A stretch of DNA of 64,000 nucleotides. Source: Saccharum officinarum (Eukaryota; Streptophyta; Magnoliopsida; Poales; Poaceae). The DNA lies in contig CM036162.1 of NCBI GenBank assembly GCA_020631735.1, positions 88,513,489-88,577,488 on the forward strand, written 5' to 3'. The notes under the pieces are model-generated. The model saw only the letters and a program-made list of their open reading frames with translations, was not told the DNA's origin and made no database searches. This document shows, one piece after another, positions 36,623-47,700 of the stretch; the stretch's first letter is position 1, and each line of letters opens with the position of its first letter. The position numbers and the translations under genes were made by a program.

Positions 36623-37613
36623 TTGCGTTAGAGCTGCTTCTGTAATCCTTTATATCAAAGATGAATATTAAAATCGATGAAGGCACCACGCTCCGTACTG
36701 ACCGAACCGTGACGAAAGTTGGGTCAGTAAAAATCAATAAATTGCTAGATACAGATTGATAATCAGCAAAATGCTACTGCTAAAATCTTCGCATTGTTGT
36801 CTAGTCCTTGTATCCCCGCGAATTAACAAGGCAGGAAAGCCCCTCCAAGATTTTTATGCATTTTATTATTTTCTTTCTGCAATTTCAGAGTCATAGATTT
36901 CTTTTTGGATAAGGCAGGCATAGATTTCTTGGTCCTGTACCAGAAGCAACAAACAAGAGCATTGCCAATGAAGACTGCCTGGAAACAGGATGGCGAGGCC
37001 ACATCCTGATTCCTGAACCGTATGCCTCTCAATTTACCTCCGCAATGGCGCAACACACTCAGAGGCAGAGGACTAGAGGAGAGCAGAGCACGGCCGGTTT
37101 TCTCACTAGGACTGTCTGGGTTGAACCGTTGAAGGCCGATGCTTGCAGAGGGAACCCACAGGAATTTCGTCATGGCACAAATGGCCCGTGCTTGCTGCAC
37201 ACCTTTCTGCTTCCCCGTCAAATGTTTATGCTACCTCTGTGTTTAAGAATCCGTCAAACCTTCGCGTCGTCGATCTGATCACGATCAGATAGATGTCTGG
37301 GATGCTCGATGAGAATGGTAAGGCCTTTTTGAACCTCGCCAGAGCACACGATCCTGAAACTCATGTTTGTGTCTCACAGCACATCTAGAAAGCTAGCAGT
37401 GCTCTTTTATTTGGATTTGCTATTTTAATATACGAGCGCGGTAGCGTCCATTTTCAAGGAGCACCCGGCACATGTCCACTTCACCCATCCGATCGCTCGC
37501 CTCGGCATGCGCACGCTCCGGCTGGCCGCTGGCGCGACCCTGACCACCAACCGCGCCCGCACGCACGCCCCCGCGCTGCGCGCGCGGCTCTGCCTTTGCT
37601 TCACCTCCCGGCG
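36623..37613. other. Intergenic region
   Basis: No gene recognised. The last 150 bases are GC-rich and lead to a TATATG box at 37614, upstream of the frameshifted peptide gene. Confidence 0.5.
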
Positions 37614-37726
37614 TATATGTAGCCCGCCGCTTTCCTCGCTCCCGTCATCCCGTGTCCTGCCATAGCATTAGCGCACCCCGAGCTAGCCAGTTCGATCGCA
37701 AGCCCAAGAGGCCAAGAAGACACACG

Positions 37727-37951
37727 TATGTCTCGCGCGCTCGCCTTTGCGGTCCTTCTCCTGGCCGCCGCTCCGCGGTGGCGCCGCTGACCTGCGCCGA
37801 CGGCGTGGAGTCCATCCCCGGCGCCAAGGAGTCCGCGAGCGCCGGGTCCAGCGGCGCCAAGGTGTTCGACGACATGGCGGTCGGCCCCGACCCCGACCCC
37901 TCCCCGGCCAGCGGCCTGCCGGCCGACCCGGCGCCCGACGCGCGCCCCTAA
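37727..37951 (+). pseudogene. Small secreted Pro/Ala-rich peptide gene with frameshift
   Basis: The ATG at 37727 opens a signal peptide (MSRALAFAVLLLAAAP) that hits TGA at ~37787. Reading one frame over from about 37775 continues with TCADGVESIPGAKESASAGS and the C-terminus PASGLPADPAPDARP, ending TAA at 37951. The two halves together have the layout of a small wall or AGP-like peptide, comparable to the intact gene at 23954, with a TATATG box ~110 bases upstream. One missing base near 37775-37780 explains the break. It may be a true pseudogene or a consensus error in a GC-rich stretch. Confidence 0.65.
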
Positions 37952-38511
37952 GGCCACGGCTACGCACCGTCGTCGTCCCCGTTTCCTCCGTGTACGCTTC
38001 ACGCGTCGGTACTCTTCTTTCTCGCGTTGGTTAAGACGTACGCAGTACTTACATGAAGTCATTCATGTATCTGGAATGTTCGACCTGCATGTGTTTATTT
38101 GCTTGCGAGCGTTTTTCTTTGGCTGTAGACGATCGATCGTGAATCCGTCACGCAGCAGTGAGCTGAGCATTCTGCTGTCAGTGTGGAAATGCCACTCTGA
38201 CGCTTGGGTTCGGTTCCATGTAGCTCCAGCCAGGCCACCGGTGTGAAATAAATTGGATATTTGATTGCTGAAAAACACAGCTTATGTTGTTTTGAGATGG
38301 ACGCTGCCATCTCCATGTTTGTACATGACGGTCGAAGCCATGCTTCACTGTGGACAACGTTTGCCTTCCTCTCAAAAAACAGTTGACCATGTTGGGCAAA
38401 ACAGTACAGAGTTTAAAGGCAGATCAATAAACCATTTCATACTGTTACTGTATGTGAAGTCCTGATTCATATGGAGTATGCATCCATCGGGTCCCAGAAG
38501 ACCAACACAAA

Positions 38512-38756
38512 GGCCGTGTTTAGATGCCCAAAAAGAGGCAAAAATTTTTGCATAGTAACTATCAACATCGAATCTTTAGACGTATGCATGGAGTATTAAA
38601 TGTAGGTAAAAAAATAACTAATTACACAGTTTGTCTGTAAATGTCGAGACGAATCTTTTGAGCCTAGTTAGTCCATGATTAGACAAAATTTGTCAAATAA
38701 CAACAAAAAGTGCTACATGAATTTTTCCCCAAAAATTTTCACAACTAAACGGGGCC
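38512..38756 (-). mobile_element. MITE, GGGGCTGTTTAGTT family, copy 2
   Basis: Ends GGCCGTGTTTAGATGCC and ACAACTAAACGGGGCC. Interior CGAGACGAATCTTTTGAGCC is the inverted counterpart of copy 1. Confidence 0.85.
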
Positions 38757-39754
38757 AAACTCAGGACGATCGATCAAACTTTTTCGCAGAGAGTAAAAGT
38801 CCATATGAGAGCTTGATCAATGCCAGCTTTGATCCAACACAACTCCATGCATGCGTACAGAAACGAAGTCGTTTTTATACAGCTTGCATTGCCCATGGAC
38901 AACGAATTTGAGTATTTTAGTGCTCACGCCTGCTGTACCCTGTACCCACCATTTCTTTGGCCTCTCTCCTTCCAATATGCCGTAGGATCTTGCGGAATAT
39001 CATCTCATCTCCGGCAATCGTTGATCCCACATGCGAGATGCTCTGTGGCATGCCTTGAATTTGAATATATTTTAGACTACACCAACGGAGACGCTTATCT
39101 GTAAAGTGATCACACACAGTGATTAATATATGATACTCAACATTGCCATGGTAAGCATGGTGCCCTTAATATAGTACGCACCACAGTATTTTTTTTCTCT
39201 CTCGCGCGGCTCGACTGAGTGGTTTAAGCTCATCACAGGTCTACCTCGTGGAACCCTGTTTATGCGGTTTATGCTTTATACTACATTTTATACTACTCAG
39301 GTCTTGCATTGCATTGACAAATCTGTAGGCAAGATGATTGAGCTATCAGAAATTTTCAGAATGGGCTGTCGAAACTGTCGATCACTCATGGTTAGGGTGC
39401 TGGTTTAAGTGCGATCCAATTGATTATGTATCTCTTATAACTGATTGAATATCAGTGGCAGCATTAAGGAAAGTCATGGTATCAGTCGTTGTAGGTAATG
39501 ACTGGCATCACACATCGTTCAAAGAGTACATTCTGCATCTTGAGCCTGTGCGTTTTTCAATCCAACGGTTCAAAGGCTACACAAAAGTATTATATGGTGA
39601 CTTTTATACAGTAACACAGAGGATTCCTGACAAACACTGGACAGAGGATTCATTTCAAATGGAAGTTCTATGGGAACTCTAGGGCGGCTCTATTTCTTTG
39701 ACACACCTTGTCTGTATTTTTCTAGAGCCTAGCCCTTGCTGCTTTTGCTATCCT
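38757..39754. other. Intergenic region between MITE and FAR duplicate
   Basis: No gene recognised. The segment from ~39655 (CAAATGGAAGTT...) begins the block that is also present downstream of the intact reductase gene at ~41117. Confidence 0.5.
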
Positions 39755-39896
39755 TCATTCATATTCCATGACACCAGGAATGTGTATTTCCATAAATAAC
39801 TTCTCCCAATTGATGAACTTGATGTCACAGGGGATCATATCTCTGTCTCTTTCATCCATCATTGAGATAAGCTTCTGCATGTTGGAGTCATCAAAC
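39755..39896 (-). pseudogene. Duplicated terminal exon of fatty acyl-CoA reductase
   Basis: On the minus strand an acceptor CTTGCAG at ~39897 opens RFDDSNMQKLISMMDERDRD and continues to INWEKLFMEIHIPGVMEYE then TGA. This is the FAR_C last exon, clearly paralogous to the last exon of the gene at 41174 (FDDSNMQRLITFLNERDREL). No preceding FAR exons were found between 39900 and 41170. It is therefore a partial tandem duplicate, or possibly an alternative last exon of the upstream gene. Its C-terminus looks more like the family standard than the proximal one. Confidence 0.75.
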
Positions 39897-40635
39897 CTGC
39901 AAGTGCAGCACAGGGGCACAAAATGGGAACTATTGTTGATAAAGAAATGGCCTAGAATTTTGGTCTTGGAGCTATGCCTATCGTACCCCACTTTGAATAA
40001 ATAACCACAATCAGAATTTTAGATTTCTCCTAGCGATGTGGGCTTCTCCTGTGTTTTGGCATTCAAAATTTAATACAAACTTTCCCTACTAAATGGCTCA
40101 TAATGAGATTCCCATGTGCTATGACTAGTGGCAGTGTTTTACTGCTACTTAAAAACATTAGGAGAATTCCACAATTTTGGTAGTCAACGTGACTGGCCAG
40201 TATGCCTCTGTAACAGCAACTGTTATATCATACTCTCTCTTGAGCCTAATATTCTAAAAAAATGCATTGATATTGTAAAAGCAACACATGAGGGGTGAGT
40301 GGAAGAAAACTGACTTCCATCTAGGTGAATGGGAAGATTCCTGAGAGGTGCCTGGTATGATCCCCTGGTCACGGTTCAGGCACGTCAATAGCCTATTTCC
40401 AAGCACTCCTATCCAAATAAAGGTCTCTAGGTATATCACAAATTGTAGTTCATACAAGAAAAAAATGGGTTCAATTCTTGTGTAAGATTGACTTTCGAGA
40501 AAGAGGCCTTTAGGTCAGATTTCTAGACAAACTGCAGTTCAAATATGAAAGAAATTGGTTTGATTCTTGTGTAAGATAGACTAGGAGGTCTATAATACCA
40601 CATGACTGTGTTGTCTGCAATGTGATTATGCTTTA

Positions 40636-40875
40636 GGCCCGTTCACTTCCCATGCAAACCCAAAATATTTCCTCTTCCACCTATCTCATCAAATATTTGG
40701 ACGCATGCATAGAGTATTAAATATAGGTAAAAAATAACTAATTGCTAAGTTTGTCTGGTTTTTGCGAGACGAATCTTTTGAGCCTAGTTACTTCCTAGTT
40801 GGATAATATTTGTCAAATAAAAACAAAAAGTGGTACAGTAACTTTTCACCCACTTTTCACCAACTAAACACACCC
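40636..40875 (-). mobile_element. MITE, GGGGCTGTTTAGTT family, copy 3
   Basis: Ends GGCCCGTTCACTTCCC and ACCAACTAAACACACCC. Shares AAAAAATAACTAATT and GCGAGACGAATCTTTTGAGCC with copy 2. Confidence 0.8.
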
Positions 40876-41173
40876 TTTGTCTTCTTGCATGCGTACAAAT
40901 TGACGGATTTACTGCAGCATTGTAGCAAAACGCACAGAAATCATAGAGATTTAGATTACAGGCATGCACCCATCGTTTTTATTGCCACAGTATAAAAACA
41001 ATGCCTGATCCAATGTTTGAAAAGAACAGTGCAGCAGATGTTTAGCATGGTCAATTTTGTACACTGCTGTGAAGTAGAGTATTTGTTAGAATTTATATGG
41101 GCTAGTAGCAGTATTTGTTTCAAATGGAAGTTAGGTTCTATGAGACTGACTTTCCGAGCTTGTGTAAACTCTT

Positions 41174-44100
41174 TTAAAGCCTAGCCCTTGTTGCTTCCCT
41201 TGATTCACATTCCATGACACTAGGGAAGTGGATCTCCATGAGGTACTCCTTCCAATTAATGAACTTGCTATCACAGGGCATCAGTTCTCTGTCTCTTTCG
41301 TTCAAAAACGTGATAAGCCTCTGCATGTTGGAGTCATCAAACCTGCAAATTCAGAAACAGCTCTTGATCAGGAAATGGTTCGTGGTTTCCATCTTGGAGC
41401 TATCTCTAGCCTACCTCCTCTTGAAGAACGTGCCTGACTGAAACACTTCTGCAACAGCCACTGTGAAATTGTACTCTCTTTTGAGATGGTTGTATCTGTC
41501 TTGCTCTTCAGCGGTAGATAATCCACGGGGTACCATATCCTGCAATAAAAAATAGTGACATGCTCCCGGAGAAAATAGCCACAAAATTCTATGCTGAGGT
41601 TATGCTTAATTAAAACCAACCTGCAAAGGCACCTTGTAGTGTATGTCCACGTGCTCATAGAAGCTGTCCATTGTTGCTGGCACAACCAGCGGCTTCACCT
41701 TGATTACCTCTCCCTTTGCACCAACAAAAGGTCTCTCCAAGAAGTATCTGAACATTGCATGTACCAGATCGCCAATCTTGAGAGGGTTGCGCATGGAAGA
41801 TCCAATATGGTAGATCAAGTCTAATGGTCCTTGAGGGTGGCAACTGATGATACAAAGCATCGCATTGACCACAATGTCTGCGGGTACCTGTAAGACATAC
41901 ATATAAAATAATCACTTGTAATGATTTAAACTAGTGTAGCCTCTATGATAACCTAGTTCCCTATACAACTCAATTCTTTAAGCTGAATAAAGGAAGAGTG
42001 TACCGTACTATGTCCATGATAGTTGTGACATCTCCAGGAAGAAACTTTAGATGCCCCTTACCATAGTTAGTAACCCATATGTCAATTGTTCTGCATCGGA
42101 TTCACACAGTATATTTCAAAGTGAGTTGCCTATGGTGACAGAATGGAAGTTCTTGAAGCAATCAAGGAAAGCTTACAGACAATTGAGTGGTCACTGCAAT
42201 ATTCACCCAGCATTTAAATGGCTATGGAAGAGTTCATGTCAGAACAAGCATCGTGCTCATGAAATACAGACTAAGCACTAGAGGTTTGCTCAGAAGAAGA
42301 AATATGGAGATGGAAGATTATAATTGTGTCCTATGCAATGAACAGGCAGAAGAGACAGTGGAACACCTCTTTATCAACTGTACCTTTGCACAAGACTGTT
42401 GGAGGATAATAAACTTGAGTGTGGACCCAACATCTAATCCTCTTCTAAATCTAGAAAGTCTCAAGGATCAACTCAACCGCCCTTTTTTTTATGGAAGTCA
42501 TCATTCTTCTAAGCTGGGCTATCTGGATGACTAGAAACAATAAGATCTTCAAGCAAGTCAATGCCTCGACACAGGGTTGCAAGAATTTGTTCCTCTTGGA
42601 AATGGATGCACTTTTGCTGCGTGCCAAGAAAGCCTATTCGCCAAGATTACAAGAATGGATAAGTGGTATTCCTTAATATTCAGACCGGTGGTGGTGTATC
42701 TTTTTGTTTTTTTCCTTTCCTTCTTAGTTCCTTAGCTGGTTCTGACCTTTCCTTGTTTTTTTTCTTTTGTTGGCACTTTTTTTTCTCTGTAATCACTTTG
42801 TTTTATTAATTAATCAATTTCAGTAGGGGCCAAAGCCCCTCCTGTTTCCTAAAAAAAAAAGAAAAAAAAGTGAGAACATATAGTTCAGGATGCTAAGAAA
42901 CTGACTTGATTCCTTCTATCCATCCAGGAAAAGGCTCCTTCAACGTGCTTGTTGTGGAAGTTGGGCGGACGATGACGATTGGAAGCCGTGATCTATGTTC
43001 ATATGCCAGCATCTCAGCCATTGCCTTTGTAAAAACATAGGTGTTCATCCATCCAAACTTCCGAGCCCTGTTTAGCCACCACAGAGAGATTTCGAGACAT
43101 CCTTCTGGATGGTGCATCATGTATGAAAGTGAAACTCTTTATATTGAATTGTGCATGTGAGGAATCAAACAATATAGAGGTGAGACCTTTCTGTCCCAAT
43201 CTTCTTCATGGCGTGTCTTATAGTATCTTCTGAAGCACTGCTGCAAACTAGCTCTTCCAGCTTCGCCCTTGCAAATGCTATTTCTTCTGAAATATCTAAT
43301 TCTGATTGGCCATCATAACTCCTGTTCTGTTGAAGTGGTTTCTCCAACACGACTCCTGATTTCTTTGAATTAACGTAAGCTGAAATTTTATAAGAGCTCT
43401 CTCGATTAACAAGAAATCCTTTTTGTTGGATGGAAACGAACTGATGCAAAATTTTCAGGTCTCACCAGTTGACACAAGAAGAACGAGCTCTAGCTTTACA
43501 CATCTCAATGCGACCTCCAGAATATGCTTCATGCCCATGGTGTTTATTGCCAAAGCTGTATCATATCTGCACTTATGAGTTATGATTAGTGGCAGCAACA
43601 TGAACACATCTGAGAGTAGCCTGCTCTACCTACCTTTCTCTGAAGTTAACTGCAGCAGCCATGTGGATGATGATATTTGTTTCTTTCACTATATCTTCAG
43701 CAAGATCAACATTCCCTATACCCAAATTATTCAGTGAGACATCTCCTGCCACAGGGAAGATCTTGTCCCAGAACCATGAAGTGAAATGATTTTGGTACTT
43801 CTCTCGCAAAGACAGAAATATCTGAAGTTGCATAATCTGGCATGACAGGTAACAGGACCAAGGAAAAAAAAGATGGACCGGATCAAAACTTAATTAAATC
43901 ACACAACTTAATCACAATACGATAAAGTCCCTAAGGCGGCGTGAGATATGAACACAGAGCAACGAAGAGAAGAGGACGACCTCGGATCGGGCTCGCTCCG
44001 TTGCAGAAGCCTGGTCACGGGCGCGCACGAGGAGGTACAGCCTCTTCACCCGCGGCTGCAGCCGCAGGATCTTCTCTACAAGAACTGCAGCTCATAACCC

Positions 44101-44252
44101 AACGAATCATCAAAGTTTCGGCCGCAGAACCACTCAAACAACAAACTAGTAAGATTCAAGCCGTTGCCGTTACGTTTCGCTATGAATCCGGTGGCGCCCG
44201 TGATGAGGACAGTCTTGCCGTGAAGGCGCTCCGCGACCCCGGCGGGTTCCAT
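41174..44252 (-). CDS. FAR: Fatty acyl-CoA reductase (alcohol-forming)
   Basis: Ten exons (44252-44174, 44084-43981, 43821-43634, 43566-43466, 43379-43187, 43067-42906, 42090-42009, 41887-41621, 41539-41415, 41342-41174) total 1470 bp, encoding 489 residues, the normal FAR length. FARs reduce acyl-CoA or acyl-ACP to primary fatty alcohols with NADPH, for wax, suberin or pollen-wall lipids. The NAD(P)-binding motif LITGATGFIAK is at residues 16-26, the VAGDVSL stretch follows, and the catalytic YVFTK is at 232-236. The C-terminal FAR_C (sterile) domain ends FDDSNMQ...INWKEYLMEIHFPSV. The tail ECESREATRARL is longer than usual. Intron 6 contains a LINE. Exon 2 has the less common donor GAG|GTCGTC. 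All exon phases agree. ER or plastid location cannot be told; no long transit peptide is present. Confidence 0.9.
42114..42869 (+). mobile_element. 5'-truncated LINE in FAR intron 6
   Basis: In plus orientation, opposite to the gene, it encodes the zf-RVT region (RLSTRGLLRRRNME.., CVLCNEQAEETVEHLFINC) and a C-terminal tail with a frameshift (FAQDCW.., LSWAIWMTRNNKIF). It ends with GGGGCCAAAGCCCCTCCTG and a poly(A) run at 42851-42869. The RT core is missing. Confidence 0.85.
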
Positions 44253-44729
44253 GGCGAGGAGGACGCCGATGGCGTGCTCTGTGGGACGAGTAGTAATGGT
44301 GGTGGGGCTGGGGACTAGTAGCGCCTAGCGGGGACGCCGGACTGGGAAAAAACGGAAAGTTTCCTCCTTGACGGGTACGTGTCAGTCAACATTGCGTGCG
44401 GCGTGTCGCCGTAACATACACTGGCAGGTGGGACCCACCCCGCGGAGGAGTAGACGGACCCACCAGGCGTTCCCAACGCGCGCCGCGCGACAGAGCGAGA
44501 CATCCAGCCATCCAGGCCGTCCGAGTCGGAAGCGGTAGCCTCCTCCAGCGTCCCCCACAGGCCACAAATCTCGTCTTCCCATTCCCCACTAGCCTCGGCC
44601 GCCCTCCTGCCCGATTCAAAAATTTTCGCCGCCGTCTCCACTCCCGCTAGCCGTTGCCGGCCCTCTTCCACCTCCATGCCCAAACCCTAGGCCCCGCAGC
44701 GACCTCCGCGAGAGCCGAGCCGGTCAGCC
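44253..44729. promoter_or_regulatory. Bidirectional promoter region between FAR and INCENP genes
   Basis: Only 477 bp separate the divergent start codons at 44252 (minus) and 44730 (plus). The stretch is GC-rich with no obvious TATA box on either side. Shared regulation is inferred from geometry only. Confidence 0.6.
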
Positions 44730-47700
44730 ATGGAGCACCTGTTCATGCAGGCCCTCGAGAGCAAGGACCGGGTGGCCGCGCAGGTGCAGCAGCACGCCGA
44801 CTCCTACTCCAGGATCCTCGTCTGCAACCTCCTCGCCGCCGGTCACCAGCCCCCGGAATGGCTCATCCCTTCCACCACCCTGCCCCAAGGTGCGTGTCCC
44901 AACTCCTCCCTTGCTCTTCCGTCTCCGCGCTGGTTATTCGGGCGGGTTCCTGAGCCGGGGCGGTGTGGATTGTGTTGCCCGATTGGGGCTGATTTCGATT
45001 CGGACCTGGGCTCGCGTAGCTCCACTGGTAGGGTTGGTGGGTAGTGGTGATTTGAGCTTAGGTTGTCCTATAGAAGGTTGTAGCTAACTAGAATTTGGTT
45101 CTAGTGATAACAGTTTGTGGGGGATTAATTTGGTTAGCTCCTCGTTAAATGCGAGATACTTTGAGTTGAGTTGTCTGTGTAGCGTGTTCGTTTTCAGGAG
45201 CAAGGAGGCCATACGCTTAAAATTCGCTGGCTAGTAATAAAATGGCTATATTTTCCCTCGTATTTGTGTCAAGATGGTCATGACAGCAGTAATTTGCATC
45301 AGAGAAGCGCTGCGGATGAGGATGATGTTACTTGCCAAAGGTCCTCTAGCCGAACTGGTTAGAGGGTTCCGGCGGCACCCCTCAGGTCCTGAGTTCGATC
45401 CCCCCATGGGGGCGAATTTCAGGCTTGAGGGTAATAAAAACTCCTCGTCTGTCCCACGCCAAAGTACAGGTCTGTGGCCGTTCCGTCTCACGGGGATGCG
45501 GTGCTCCTGTATATGGGTGGGGCCGGGGTTCGGGGTTTTCTCGTGAGCTGCGTGAGAAGTTCTTCTTCTTAATGAAAAAACGGTGGGGCCGTCACTGCCC
45601 CACGGCTCGTGTTTTTTTTAGGATGATGTTACTTAGATTTAGAGAAACCTAGGGTTTTGCCTTTTGGTATGATGACTACAATTGAACATTAGCATAACTA
45701 AATATACACGTTATGGTCTGTTGTTGCTAGAAGGGCAGGCCTGGTGCAGTTGGTGAGTGCTAGCTCGCCGAGTCACCAGGTCCTGGGTTCGAAGCCGTCT
45801 CTCTGCAGAATTTCTGCGGAGGTAAGACTTTGCTTCGGTTATTCCTTTCCCCTGACCCCACTCGTGTGGGAGCCTCTGGCACTGGGTCTGCCCTTTTTTA
45901 TGGTCTGTTGTTGCTACTATATTGTAATTTCAATGGTTCCACAAGTAATATAATTTTCAGCTAACAAAATAAATTAAAAATAATTATGACTCTGTACTTT
46001 TTTTTGGTCTGCAGTGCTACTTATAAACATTTGTAACATTGAAATACTTAATTGTTGCACCTCGACCATTATTGAATGTTCCTACATTATATTTAGCTTT
46101 TATGCTGTGAATGTTGTTTGGGACAAAAGGCTATGTTGTTGTTGTTGTTGTTGTTGTTGTTGTATGCTGTGAATGTTGTTTCATGTTATCCATTTGTGCA
46201 CTGTTACTATCTTGCATTTTATTCATATATATTGAAGTACTCCATTTATATGTAGATCTGAATGGCAAACCAATTGTTCTGACTGGAAGACAGATTACAA
46301 CACCAGCCATCAATAGGACTGTCTTTCTGCCTCTAGCTATTCCTAGCACTTTGTACACAAAGTCGGGGGATCCAAATGGATATGACGCCTACCAAGGCAC
46401 TAGTTGCATTGCTCTGGGTACTACTAACCAACATGAAGAGCAGCAGCAAGAGCAGGCTTCGCTTACCCAGGAGCTTACTGAGTCTTGCACTGCAGCCAAA
46501 TTGTTTTCAAGGATTCAGCGTTCCAGGTCAAGGCAAAAGCATATTGAAGATCGTCTACATGGAGGAGATCGAGCGGCAAAGAGTGGAAGCTGTGATGGTA
46601 TGCAAGATGGGATGCATAAGTCTAACCTTAAGACTGTGGGGTCAAACAGAGCTGCTGCATCATCATCTTCTGTGCCGTGTGATGATGTCCCAAACCGTGC
46701 TGAAACAACATCAGGTTCAGGTCAGGGTGGTGGTTTTTGTGCCATTCAAGGGAAGTCAACTGACTTCTTGAAGTGCGACAACAATCCTGAAGACCAAGGA
46801 GTTAAGTTAGATGGTTTCCCACCTCTGATTGTAGAGAACAAGATTATCTGTTCTGATAGCGACGTCGGGGTCAGTAACAACTGTTCTGTTAGAGATTCAC
46901 CGGGTGTGCCACTTCCAGATTTCTCTAAGACAAACACTGCAGATAGTGTGTGCCATCGAATTCCTGAAACTCACTTATTGGTTGAGCCAAAGATACTTCA
47001 ATTTGATGTTGCTGAATCAGTTTGTATGAATCCTTCCAGTGAACAAACAGGTCAGCAACAGGAATCTTGTCTGAAAAGTGACCATCTTGATCTTGCTTTT
47101 ACAAATCTGTCAAGTGAAGATCCATCTTCTACCAGCTCTCAGGGACCTCATTCTATGGGAAGGTTGTTGCTTAATCATGTTAGGTCAGGACATTTGAACC
47201 ATGACAGTGCATCAGTGGAGCAGCACCACAAATATACTTCAGAATGTGGCCATCCTGATCTTACTAGTATGCCTTCTCCAAATAAGAAACCATCTCCGAC
47301 GTGTTCTGCTGAAGTACTGAATTCTACAGGTGAACCATTACTTCATAAGAATACAGAACATATTCCTGAAACCAATTCTTTGGGAAGAGCATACCCCAAG
47401 GTCAGCCAACAACTTAAAATAGATACATTGAAGAGTAATGAAACCAATTGTTCTGTGGTCAACTCACTGCTTGATAATGATACAATGCAGGTTATTGAGG
47501 ATACTAACAAACCAAAATCTCATGTCTCACCTCCATACAGTGGACCTTTGCAGCTACCTACCCAACTAGCTGATGCAAGGTTTGGGGCTCATACATCACC
47601 AGGAATATCACTGAACAGTTTGTTAGGGGCGGATGGCTGTAATCACCTTTCAAATTTGCAAAAAGATGACACAAATAGCCGATGCTCCCAAGACAGATCT

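Noticed and set aside
42051..42676. Plus-strand frames within the FAR gene as a separate gene
   Set aside because: They are the zf-RVT part of a 5'-truncated LINE with a poly(A) tail.
45346..45420. tRNA-like sequence with A and B boxes
   Set aside because: No cloverleaf acceptor stem can be formed. The boxes belong to a SINE with a 15-bp target duplication and T tail.
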